13,432 nucleotides of DNA from Smittium mucronatum. Taxonomy: Eukaryota > Kickxellomycota > Harpellomycetes > Harpellales > Legeriomycetaceae. Position numbers and translations under genes: made by a program. The stretch's first letter is position 1, and each line of letters opens with the position of its first letter. Under the pieces are notes generated by a model. That model made no database searches and was not told the DNA's origin. It saw only the letters and a list, made by a program, of their open reading frames with translations. The stretch spans positions 107,040-120,471 of the forward strand of contig LSSL01000230.1 of assembly GCA_001953115.1 (NCBI GenBank), read 5' to 3'. Below, one piece after another: positions 1-8,186 of this stretch.

Positions 1-92
1 GACCATGAATACTTTACGAATGAGAAATTTAATTTATCCATTCATCGCCTCTATTGAAAATCTATAATCATGATCAACAGTATACAACCTCA

Positions 93-107
93 TCCCTCCC
101 CTCCCCC
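93..107 (+). repeat. Polypyrimidine C-rich tract
   Basis: Fifteen consecutive pyrimidines, TCCCTCCCCTCCCCC, stand out in A+T-rich DNA. The opposite strand reads as runs of five, four and three G separated by single A, followed by a GG after four bases. That gives three G-tracts of three or more, so a three-tier quadruplex lacks its fourth tract and only a two-tier form is possible. No AG acceptor follows directly, so a splicing role is not evident. Confidence 0.6.
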
Positions 108-175
108 AAATTTTTGTAAACGCCATTTTCGATTTCAAGTGGGCCTTAACCCCTCCAGCTCTTTTAGGGTTTAAG

Positions 176-230
176 GTAAGAATAGATGGTACAGGATATA
201 AACCACAACACTAATCGTTCCCATTTTCAG
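176..230 (+). other. Candidate 55-nt spliceosomal intron
   Basis: The 5' end reads AAG|GTAAGA (173-181, boundary 175/176), matching the metazoan donor consensus at all but the last position. The 3' end is pyrimidine-rich and closes with TTTTCAG (boundary 230/231). A CTAAT branch-point match (211-215, branch A at 214) lies 16 nt before the acceptor AG. A length of 55 nt suits the minimal introns of many invertebrates and protists. The coding consequence is unclear. In one phase the frame 74-175 runs through the donor but stops two codons after the junction. The best downstream frame (to 357) meets TAG at 165-167 upstream, unless the pyrimidine-rich CTCTTTTAG ending at 167 is itself an acceptor, which would leave an 8-nt exon (168-175). 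An intron in an untranslated or non-coding transcript is also possible. Confidence 0.3.
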
Positions 231-257
231 GTGCTGTAACCCATTTTCGTTCCCATT
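215..257 (+). repeat. Short direct repeat, two 11-bp copies
   Basis: TCGTTCCCATT occurs at 215-225 and again at 247-257, 32 bp apart. A related CCCATTTTC is found at 220-228 and 240-248, so the pair looks like a small interleaved duplication. The first copy lies in the pyrimidine tract of the candidate intron and the second in the sequence after it. Confidence 0.5.
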
Positions 258-366
258 GCGCCATAACTCTATCCCGGACCAAGTCCTTGCATTTTTCCTA
301 TTGTGTATAAATGATTATAATTGGTCCAAATTCTTAATTAATCCTTCAGTATACAAATAATACTAG

Positions 367-380
367 CTTAATGATGACAT
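367..380 (+). repeat. Left target-site duplication of retro-insertion
   Basis: CTTAATGATGACAT at 367-380 is repeated exactly at 421-434. The two 14-bp copies flank a 40-bp segment ending in a pure A15 run. Fourteen bases is within the usual size range for duplications made by LINE-type target-primed reverse transcription. Confidence 0.75.
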
Positions 381-420
381 ATCTTACAATAAAATTCCGT
401 GATACAAAAAAAAAAAAAAA
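381..420 (+). mobile_element. 5'-truncated retro-inserted transcript 3' end with poly(A) tail
   Basis: This 40-bp insertion lies between two perfect 14-bp direct repeats. It has 25 bp of unique sequence (381-405) followed by 15 consecutive A (406-420). The unique part contains AATAAA at 388-393, and the A-run begins 12 nt after that hexamer, the normal spacing between a polyadenylation signal and the cleavage site. Poly(A)-signal, tail and target-site duplication together are the signature of target-primed reverse transcription by a LINE-type machinery. The copied piece is only the extreme 3' end of an RNA, so I cannot tell whether the source was a LINE, a SINE or a cellular mRNA. Exact duplicate copies and a pure A-tail suggest a fairly recent event. 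Replication slippage is the alternative, but it does not explain the correctly placed AATAAA. Confidence 0.72.
388..393 (+). promoter_or_regulatory. AATAAA polyadenylation signal inside the retro-insertion
   Basis: A canonical hexamer lies 12 nt before the A15 run. This is the copied signal of the source RNA, not evidence that a local transcript ends here. Other AATAAA words in the window are expected by composition and are not annotated. Confidence 0.6.
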
Positions 421-434
421 CTTAATGATGACAT
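421..434 (+). repeat. Right target-site duplication of retro-insertion
   Basis: Exact second copy of the 14-bp sequence at 367-380, directly abutting the A15 tail. Removing 381-434 restores the presumed empty site, in which the plus frame now at 421-504 runs straight on from a TAG at 364-366. Confidence 0.75.
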
Positions 435-1451
435 TGAGCATAAAAAGAATGCCATGTTTGTACCACCAGCCCTGAAAGGGATAAAACGACTACTTTTTCT
501 TGTCTAAACTCCCACAAATAAAAAAAAAGGGTATCGGATTAAACCCAATTCTATATTTTCATCAGATCCAAATTTTGTGCTTTCAGCCCACAAAGCATAA
601 TCGGCATTTAACCTATACGGTTTATTGGGCACTAATGATATATTCGATTTAATTTAACCGGATTTGAACACGTATGCTGAAACTCCACAACTCTGGCCAT
701 GAAAAGTCTAACCTTATAAAGAGCGCCTGGCTAAAACTTGTAAACACTCTAGCCTTGAGTCAGATAGTTTTTTTTAAAAAAAAATCTTTTTGATATTAAA
801 AAATTAACAAAATAAATTATTTTTTTTCACTGATCGTGGATTCAATACTGTTTTTTTTTATAACAAAAAAGTTTGAAACACCAAAATATCAACATTCATT
901 TGTAAATTTATTTGTTTTTTGATATTAGGATCAAAGTTTAGGTGAATCGCCTGGCAACTAATATAGAAGCCTTTCTCTTTAAATGACTAGACTTTCAAAT
1001 TCCTTATATTCAAGTATTATGTTAAAATTTAGTTTTTCTAAAACTTATAATTATGTATATCAATCAGCCATTTTTTCTAAAAATATTCAGGGCAAAAAAA
1101 GATCTGAAACTCAAATATATGAATACATCAATATGTGAAATTTACCTGAAAATCTCAAAAAAATACACAGAAACTAATTATCTCCAACCGAAAAAAGCAT
1201 AAAATTACATTCATCTCCCACATTATTGCCGGTATTAGCATACACCTTTTTTTCTTTAAGATTTGATTTGATGATGTATGTTGTGAATACATTGAGACTT
1301 TTCAAGATATAATCAGTACTCTATTAAGTAAATGTGGAAATATCTGATCTTTAATAAGTGAAAAAATAATAATCCCGAAACTCATTTACTGGAAATTTTA
1401 AATCTCAATATATATATTTTAACAAAAAACTATTCGAAAATTTACATTGAA

Positions 1452-1462
1452 CCCCCCCCCCC
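1452..1462 (+). repeat. C11 homopolymer
   Basis: Eleven consecutive C, followed by TTCTTCCC, stand in sequence that is otherwise strongly A+T. The run is striking by composition only. Its true length is uncertain, since long C/G runs are common sites of both slippage and sequencing error. Confidence 0.7.
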
Positions 1463-1938
1463 TTCTTCCCAATCTTCATCTATTTAAACTTGAAATATTA
1501 GTTTCTGTTTATTATAAATACATGCCTGGGATTCAATTTACATTCAATTAGATTACATTATAAATTCATTTTTTTCTATATTTGAAATCAATTATAAGGA
1601 GTAATTAAAATTTATGAGCCAGATCTTTTAAACTATTACATCTATATCTGCTTCTTTAACATTCCTAAAAGAAAATATTTCTTCCAAATGAATTCCTTTA
1701 AAAACAAACTGATAAAAAACCCTACAATAAAAACATCAAAAATTATCACGCAACGGATACAAAGCTTCAAAATGGAATCACTCGACGGTGAATATCATTT
1801 TAAAAAATAGTTCTCAAGTAATATTTGGCCTCACTCGAGCCAATTTTATAATCCCATAAATTAAATAGCCACACAAAACATGCAAATATAAAAAATAAAT
1901 TCCGAAAAAATCCCAAGATCCGATTTTACCTGGTCTCT

Positions 1939-1965
1939 ATAACGGGTTTTATAACTGGATATAAC
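1939..1965 (+). repeat. Three TATAAC copies in 27 bp
   Basis: TATAAC occurs at 1939-1944, 1950-1955 and 1960-1965, with 5-bp and 4-bp spacers, inside the less A+T-rich pocket at about 1900-2110. It may be chance or a decayed minisatellite. No gene starts nearby, so I do not read it as a promoter or operator cluster. Confidence 0.3.
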
Positions 1966-3160
1966 TCGATTCTCTATATGTGTTTTTGACTCATATTCTT
2001 TTTGGGTTTGATCAAATCAATAAAGGGGTCAATCGAAAAAATCCATATACATCGCGGGAAATTTTGCGGTAAACTAGGCAAAATTCGGTCATATTTAGAT
2101 ATATGCTCCAAAAATTGTATTTCTGTTCTTAAAATTCAAAAAAAATGGAAGTGGTATGGAATTTGTCGAGAAAAATTATAAAAACCACTAATAATTCCTC
2201 TATTTTTAAATTAAATATTCAAGTAAGTCAAAGAGTATCAATATATGACCATACCATTATATTATATCATTGATTTTTAAAATTTAATGCAAGAATATTG
2301 TTAAAAGTTTACAAAAAATACGAAAATCAATGAACTTCAACGCTCTATAATATGTTATACTCTAAAATTTTCCAAAAAAATGTATCAAAATGCCTTCTAA
2401 AAATTGAAATAATAAGACTCAAATTTCTTGCTTATTAAACATAACAAAAAGATTATTCAATATGATATTTATCAATAAAAAATTAAAATTAGCAAGGAAA
2501 ATTATAATTATAGTATTCAATTAAAATAAATTTAAATACATGCAAGAAAAAAAAAGAGCATTTATCATTTAAAATTCCTGATTTGGATGAAGTTTCAAAA
2601 AAAAACTTTTTAAAAAACTTTCTGAAACATGGGCTGAAAATAGGTAGATAAAATCAATAATTCGCTATAAATAATTTTAGAAAATTTTATATCAAACTTG
2701 TGCAAACACCAAGAGATTGTCAGGTACATATAATGAATACATTTATGAATATTAATGCTTTTAATTTAATTTATTTTCATCAGAAATACATTTATATCTT
2801 TAATGATTATGGAAAAATTCACTATTGAGCTTAAATCAAAAAAAAAAAAAACTAAATAAAAGCAAAATCATATTTAAAATATCATGGTAAAAAATTTAAT
2901 TATAATTTTTGTGTAAAAGGAGTTAAAAAAAGCATAAAATTTTATTCATTTTCACTAAATAGACCCTAAAATTAGCTATTTTTTTTAATTTAACCAACTT
3001 GATAAATTAAACTCCAAATATAAAAAACAATTTCAAAATATGTAATTTAAAAAACCTTGATCTGATGAATGCAAAAAAATTCTGCAAAGTAATTTTATTT
3101 ACAGATAAAATCAGTAAAAAATATGCGAAAAACACAGTAGTAAAAAAAATTCAAATCATT

Positions 3161-3560
3161 AACAAGATCGATATCCTTAGTTTTGATAAATTCTTCTGGT
3201 AGTTCTATCAATTGCATAGCTAAGGGAAATTGAAGTCATATCTACCAACTGATATACTCTTCCGTATTACTTCAAGTAACCTGGATTACTGAGAAGATAT
3301 ATATTGTCATGAACTAAGATATATATCGATTAACATAAATCCAATGAGACTATTAAGCTTATTCATGAATTCTTCTTATATTAGGATTGATAAAATTTAT
3401 TCACTGGTTATAAAAATTCGTTTTCCTGCTATGAATTTTTTAAATAAGCTGCTAAATGTTGAACCATCATTTCATCTTTTTTTTACTGGAAATATCTCAT
3501 TTCACAGAAAAATCATGTAATTTTCGTAGTGTCAGTCCACCAGACTTCACAAATTCTGAT
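3161..3560. other. Moderately G+C-richer non-coding pocket
   Basis: This stretch has more complex sequence than its neighbours on both sides. It holds the AAGATATATAT direct repeat and TTACTT-C-AAGTAA (3267-3279), a 13-bp near-palindrome with one central base. On the minus strand, 3329-3180 is open for 50 codons apart from one TAA at 3267-3269, which chance can explain at this composition. I see no gene that can be supported here. Confidence 0.4.
3294..3326 (+). repeat. Direct repeat of AAGATATATAT
   Basis: AAGATATATAT occurs at 3294-3304 and 3316-3326, separated by 11 bp. The second copy, with the following C, forms the perfect 10-bp palindrome GATATATATC (3318-3327). These are A+T-dominated, so the statistical weight is low. 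Confidence 0.4.
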
Positions 3561-6410
3561 TATTTTCTTCATTTTCAAGATTTTAGTTAATCTTATTCAT
3601 TTGACGCGGAATCTTTGAGATTTTGGAATTACTATTTATCTAAATTAAAGATGGATCAATGGTTTTTTTCATGAATACATTTCTTTATATGCCAACCTAA
3701 TCTCCCACATTATGAAAATACATTTAGCGCTTAGAAAGACGAATAAATCTGATATCATTATATTTAAATATATAATAACTAGATTCGCATGAAAAAAACT
3801 AAGAGAAAAAAATATCTCTATAATCAGTCTCAAAAAAATTGAAAAAAAATTCAACAAAAAATTAACGAAATAGCTACTATATAACAATATTGCTTTTAAG
3901 AGGGTCAAAGCTGTATTAATTTAAAAAATTAAGGGAAAGATGCAAGCAGTATCAATTAAATTAAATTGGGATATTTTTTATTATAATTTTTCAGTTATTC
4001 ATACTTTAACAGTTATATATAAGAATATTTCCTGTAAATAAAAATATCCGATGCATTTTATCTTTATCCAGTTTAAGTTCCTAAAAATTCAAAAAAAACA
4101 TCCAATAAGTTCTCGAATTATAAATTAGCGCCATAAAACTTTAAATATATTCTATAAAACAATTTTTTTAAAAAAAAGTGTGCTTTGAGAATCACATTGT
4201 CACATAATTCGGTATTTTGCCTTTTCAATGCTAAAAAATAAAGAATAAAGAAATGGAATTTGTATAAAGCATATTTTAAGAGTTTCAATTGCTAAATTTA
4301 AAAAATAAAATTTTCTATATTACAATTAATTAAAATGGATAATAATGTATAATATAAATTGAAATATAAATAAAACTCTTTAAAGTGGAATGAATTATCT
4401 TTATTAAAAATTTAAAAAAAAGTGATAGATATGTATCATTTGATTTATTATCTATTCGAATAAAATTTAACATGTTTTCTAACAGTCATAATGAAAAAAA
4501 AAAGATGAAAATATGAAAATAAATGAGCTATGTTGGGCATATAATCAAATAGAAATAATAATTCCATAAAATATTTTTCTGTTTTACTAAATAGGATTTA
4601 TAGATTAAAAGTATATATTGAAAAAAATAATTAGAGGGTGATTATTAGCTATGCTTTATATTAAATTTAAAATTTAGATGAAGCATGAAGGATTAAAAGA
4701 TAATTAATATGGAGAAAAAGATGAAAAATAAAATTTCATTTTTTTTTTAAATAGAGACTCAGTGATTTTGCCAACATAAGAATTAATAATAACGAGAATT
4801 TTATAAAATTGGAAAAATAAATCAATATAATACCTAAAAAAAATTCTGAAAACAAATGATTGATGATTATAATTATAGCTATAATATAAATAAATATTAA
4901 CGAACATAACATATTTTTAACGAAAATTGATAATCAAAAATAAATAAATATTAAAGCGTGAAAATAAAATAAATTTATCTTATAAATTACCTTTAATTTT
5001 TGTGAAAAAACTAGTACGCTTTTTAGTAAATATAAAATATTTTTATGGCTTTAAAATTTGCAATAATTATTTAACCTTAAAATATAATTTATCATTATTA
5101 AAATTTATAAAGCATATTTATAAATAAAAAAGTGCACTAATAAAAGATGAAATCATTAAATAAACACTTTTTTTTTTCTCATTTAAAAATGTATATTAAA
5201 ATAAAATAAAGATTAATAGTAAAACGATTTTATTAATCCTTAAACCCGAAAATTAATATAATTTATGTTTTTAAATTACAATTTTTGAGTCAAAAAAAAC
5301 TTTAATTTTAATAATTTTTCTTTTAAAATCAATTATTTGTGATAAAAAATAATAATAAAATTCTCCTTAAAAGAAATATAAATATATATATCCAATAAAT
5401 AGCCCTTGGGTATACGAAATACACAATATATATAAAAAATGGACCTTCCGATAAAACTAAGGACAAAAAAATTTAATACCATTAATATTTCTTTTTTTTT
5501 TTTGATCAAAATTTAAACTAGTAAGAACCATTCTTAAAAATAAAGAAATCGTGTGAAAACCATTAAAATCAATATTCAAATATTTTTTCTTAAAAAAGAA
5601 ATAAAAAATCAATTTTGCGATATAATGAAAAAAAAAATAGACATTAAAACTTGCTTTTAAACAAATAAAAGATCAACGCAATAGAACCTCTTAAATATAC
5701 AAACGAATAAGCTTGTTTTATAATCTAAATAATTCTGAATAACTGTAGTTTTTTAGAATTTTTCGGAAATTCGAATAGAAATCGCCATTTGATTAAAAGA
5801 GGGGGGAAATATTATATCAATCGATTTGAAAAAAACGAGTAAAAATGGGAAATTTGAGTTTAATTTAGATGCAAGCATATATTGAAATTACGAAAAAAAA
5901 ATTGATCTGACGCTTTTTTTTAAAAAAAAAAAATCATTCTCACAATTTAGTTAGAAAATTCGCTTTCTTGATGATTAAATTCGACTTTTAAAAAAATATT
6001 AGATATAAATGAAATTTAAAAATACTTTGGTGTGTATTAAATTATTAGATTAATTTATCAAAATGATTTTTACGGATCCCATTCACGAAAATTCATCAAA
6101 TTTTTTGAATAAATACACATGCACATAAATATCTTTTGTGCTATTTTTTATAAATAGAAAAAAGAAAATCATTGTTTATTTATTCAAAAGAATTTCATAT
6201 TTAAGATTCCAAAACTTTTTAAGTCAAGCAGAAGCTAGTTACTATTAGCTCTAATTAAAAATACCCATAGATATTTTTATAGAGTATTAATCTCAAAGGA
6301 TGGATACATACTTTGACAAATTAACAGGACAGAACTTGATTAATTTGACGAAATTTAACTTTCAAGAATTTTTATTTTTATTTTAATAGCTAAGAGATGA
6401 TATTGCAGAC
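3561..6410. other. Long A+T-rich gene-free stretch
   Basis: Almost entirely A and T, with few G or C pairs. The longest minus-strand frames here (3669-3908 and 4704-4907) translate to runs of Phe, Leu, Ile, Tyr and Lys, which is what poly(A)/poly(T)-rich DNA encodes in any frame. No RNA gene, terminal inverted repeat or poly(A) tail with flanking duplication was found, although I looked at the longer A and T runs. Confidence 0.6.
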
Positions 6411-6421
6411 GTGAGAAGCTT

Positions 6422-6482
6422 AAAAGGAAAAAAAAGCCAAAGCTATCTTTTCGAGATAGCTTACTATTTTTTCTATCCTTTT
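6422..6482 (+). other. Imperfect 61-nt hairpin
   Basis: Three paired blocks lie in order. The outer stem is AAAAGGA (6422-6428) with TCCTTTT (6476-6482). Next, six A (6429-6434) can pair with six T (6467-6472), leaving a CTA bulge. After a small internal loop, a perfect 9-bp stem AAGCTATCT (6440-6448) pairs with AGATAGCTT (6454-6462) around a 5-nt TTTCG loop. The inner stem includes G-C pairs and the outer stem two more, so this is less trivial than the many A/T foldbacks. The size and shape resemble a short microRNA-type precursor or a miniature element relic, but sequence alone cannot tell these from chance. Confidence 0.4.
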
Positions 6483-6694
6483 CACAGTAGTATGCATAAT
6501 TTTTTTTGATTGATCTGAGCTTTGAAATGAGCCCTACCTCCTCCCAAAGAATAATAGAATAATGGCAAATTCTACGAAAAAGAATATTAAGGACAATTTT
6601 CTGGTATTTGTAAAAAAAAAAAGATCAATTATTACAAAGGATGTCTTATAATCAATACCCCAAAGGTGTAATATAATCGAATCATCTATTCAAG

Positions 6695-6722
6695 AAGTTC
6701 CCGGATTTTTTTTTTGGAACTT
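6695..6722 (+). repeat. Inverted repeat AAGTTCC / GGAACTT around a T-rich loop
   Basis: AAGTTCC (6695-6701) and GGAACTT (6716-6722) are exact reverse complements separated by 14 nt, mostly T. GGATTTTTTT appears in the loop (6703-6712) and again at 6738-6747. This could form a small stem-loop. No gene ends here, so I do not call it a terminator. Confidence 0.4.
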
Positions 6723-6962
6723 TAGGGATTCAAAAGGATTTTTTTCAAGTAAAAAAAAAATATCGTGTAAAAAGCGAATACTGACACTAGCCTGACGGAA
6801 GAGTGACAAATGTTATTCCAACTAATTTTAGATATAAACATGATTTAAAAATAATTTTGGATAGATTGGAGATATATCAGAAGTTTCCTCAAAAAGATTC
6901 GCACGCTTTACTTCTATCATAGCCTCAATTCTGGTCAATCATTACTAATAAGGATATCAGGG

Positions 6963-6980
6963 TATATATATATATATATA
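6963..6980 (+). repeat. (TA)9 microsatellite
   Basis: Nine uninterrupted TA units. It lies about 60 bp upstream of the 61-codon ORF, but nothing links the two. Confidence 0.85.
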
Positions 6981-7039
6981 CACTTCCGCGATAATTCATA
7001 AAAAAGGACCTGTAATAAACTAAGTTTAAAACATCAATA

Positions 7040-7225
7040 ATGCTAAATTGGCTTCCTTTAGAATACTCTGAGAGTTATCACGGCCGTCTAAAGCAATTTC
7101 GGAGAGCAGATAAAAACAAGGCGAGAAAATATTTGGATTTTCACCAAGAAATAAATGATATTTGCGTTTGCGTTTACGTTTGCTTGACCGATTTTCATGA
7201 TATTAAAAAGCCATTAAGGGATTAG
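7040..7225 (+). CDS. Doubtful 61-codon ORF of unknown function
   Basis: The frame opens after TAA at 7016-7018, starts at ATG 7040 (A at -3) and ends at TAG 7223-7225. Unlike the other ORFs here it is not low-complexity. It has W4, a basic and charged stretch at residues 16-30 (RLKQFRRADKNKARK), then YLDFHQEINDI. Residues 42-48 are alternating Cys/Val/Tyr encoded by a decaying hexamer repeat. It has no signal peptide, no clear membrane segment and no motif I recognise. The DNA is visibly richer in G+C than its surroundings. It could be a short real protein, an exon fragment whose splice partners I cannot place, a transposon relic or chance. No promoter or polyadenylation signal can be tied to it. 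Confidence 0.2.
   Translation: MLNWLPLEYSESYHGRLKQFRRADKNKARKYLDFHQEINDICVCVYVCLTDFHDIKKPLRD
7161..7184 (+). repeat. Degenerate hexamer tandem repeat TTTGCG x4
   Basis: Units read TTTGCG, TTTGCG, TTTACG, TTTGCT. The array falls within the 61-codon ORF and accounts for its Cys-Val-Cys-Val-Tyr-Val-Cys run, which lowers confidence that this part is a conserved protein segment. Confidence 0.7.
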
Positions 7226-7278
7226 AAATAAATATTTTTCCATTTTAACAGCTTATCTTTATTATAATTTTACATTTT

Positions 7279-7324
7279 TATTTATTTCATTTAATTATAA
7301 TTTTAAATAAATGAAATATAAATA
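7279..7324 (+). repeat. Foldback with 15-bp arms
   Basis: The left arm TATTTATTTCATTTA (7279-7293) pairs fully with the right arm 7308-7324 apart from a 2-nt TA bulge, around a 14-nt loop. The arms hold one G-C pair. It begins about 50 bp after the stop of the 61-codon ORF. It may be a chance A+T foldback or a relic of a miniature inverted-repeat element. No flanking target duplication was found. Confidence 0.4.
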
Positions 7325-7545
7325 TCTTTTTTTTTCGGGCTTATAAAATTCAATTTAAAACTTATAATGTGCATTATATATTTTTTGGTAAACGATAGTC
7401 ATTTTATTACTAATTAAAGCGCAAAAAATGACTTATTGACCAGTAGCAGCTAAAAAAAATGAACTTTTATGCACTCAAATTATTTTTAAATAGAATAATT
7501 TGAGATAAGCTTCTATTAGATGTAGTATTTTCTATTTGATTTCAC

Positions 7546-7573
7546 TTTTTTTTTCAAAAAAAAAACCCCCCCC
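7546..7573 (+). repeat. Homopolymer block T9-C-A10-C8
   Basis: Nine T (7546-7554), one C, ten A (7556-7565) and eight C (7566-7573) follow directly on one another. The T and A runs are self-complementary around a single C. The C8 is unusual for this composition. Read errors in run length are likely. Confidence 0.7.
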
Positions 7574-8161
7574 TAACAAATAATGCAGAATTAAATTGAT
7601 ATGCTTTTAATTTTTAATTCGAGTAATTTGAACTAAATTTACAAAAAAACCGCGTATATTTATAAAACCAAGATAATGTTTTTTATGAGTGGATTCAATA
7701 ATTTTGATTTTTTTAGATACAAATGCGTTATATTGATAAAATATCCCGCTTTTAAAAATACTTATGTATCTAAATCAAATATAAAAATTTCCTTTCGGTT
7801 TTTCTTTTACAAAATAATTGCAGTTTAATGTTTTATTTGGGGTTTCTTAACTATTTTCAATAATTTTTCTGTTTTTTAAATTTTTTCAAAATATACGTAA
7901 TTATTTAGATATAAATGGGATATATTCCAAGGATACGCCGTTATTGTATTCAAACTATTAATTGGTGTTTGTCTCCTGATATGTTTTTTGAAAAAAATTA
8001 AAAAATAAAGATAAAAATTTCACAAAAAAAGTTAAAAATCATTTTAATAAAGCCATTTGATTTTTAAAAAATTATTTGCGAGTATATTATATCGATCGGA
8101 TTTAAAACTGGAAATATAAAACCATATTTACTGAAAATATAACTCTGTGTATTTATTTTTC

Positions 8162-8186
8162 AAAATAAAATAAAATAAAATAAAAT
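8162..8186 (+). repeat. (AAAAT)5 microsatellite
   Basis: Five perfect AAAAT units without interruption. It is a simple-sequence repeat with no associated gene. Confidence 0.85.

Larger units (their letters stand above)
1..760. other. G+C-richer segment with possible eroded coding sequence
   Basis: This end of the window is visibly less A+T-rich and more complex than what follows. On the plus strand, medium-length stop-free frames follow one another: 74-211 (46 codons, after TGA 71-73, ending at TAA 212-214), 202-357 (52 codons, ending at TAA 358-360), 421-504 (28 codons, ending at TAA 505-507) and 485-649 (55 codons, ending at TAA 650-652). They lie in different frames, and the overlaps at 202-211 and 485-504 are where a frameshift could join them. 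None begins with a convincing start codon and I recognise no protein family. The segment could be a decayed gene or transposon, part of a gene whose remaining exons lie before position 1, or just less biased non-coding DNA. Stop-free runs of this length are expected occasionally by chance in 13 kb. Confidence 0.4.
761..3160. other. A+T-rich non-coding stretch, no gene seen
   Basis: All six frames are frequently interrupted and no complex open frame stands out. A slightly less A+T-rich pocket lies at about 1900-2110. The rest is A/T homopolymer runs and mixed low-complexity sequence. The C11 run and the TATAAC cluster listed separately are the only local structures I can point to. A+T-only motifs such as TATA-like boxes occur throughout and carry no weight. 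Confidence 0.6.

Noticed and set aside
421..504. 28-codon plus frame reading through the right target duplication
   Set aside because: Reads as ordinary protein around MFVPPALKGIKR, but it is too short alone and has stops just upstream in the restored empty site. Kept only as part of the 74-649 observation.
2838..2851. A14 run as a second possible retrotransposon tail
   Set aside because: No AATAAA at proper spacing upstream and no flanking direct repeat found. Likewise for the long T run near 5493-5505 and the A runs near 12321 and 12941.
3180..3329. Minus-strand frame of 50 codons with one TAA at 3267-3269
   Set aside because: The translation looks fairly natural, but 20- and 29-codon stop-free pieces are common by chance. 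Overlapping minus frames look equally plausible, no splice signals frame it well and no family is recognised.
3669..3908. 79-codon minus-strand ORF
   Set aside because: Composition is almost all Phe, Leu, Ile and Ser, as expected from translating A-rich DNA on the opposite strand. It has no G+C rise, no conserved motif and no context. Its hydrophobicity is a by-product of poly(T) codons, not evidence for a membrane protein.
4704..4907. 67-codon minus-strand ORF
   Set aside because: Tyr/Phe/Ile/Asn-rich low-complexity string in one of the most A+T-rich parts. No supporting signal.
766..5932. T-run/A-run palindromes near 766-785 and 5914-5932
   Set aside because: Adjacent homopolymer T and A runs are trivially self-complementary and frequent at this composition. 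They are not evidence for hairpin function.
6000..7925. Recurring TTAGATATAAA-like words near 6000, 6827 and 7904
   Set aside because: The 6000 and 6827 copies align over about 30 bp with gaps, but nearly all matching bases are A or T, so the similarity is within reach of chance.
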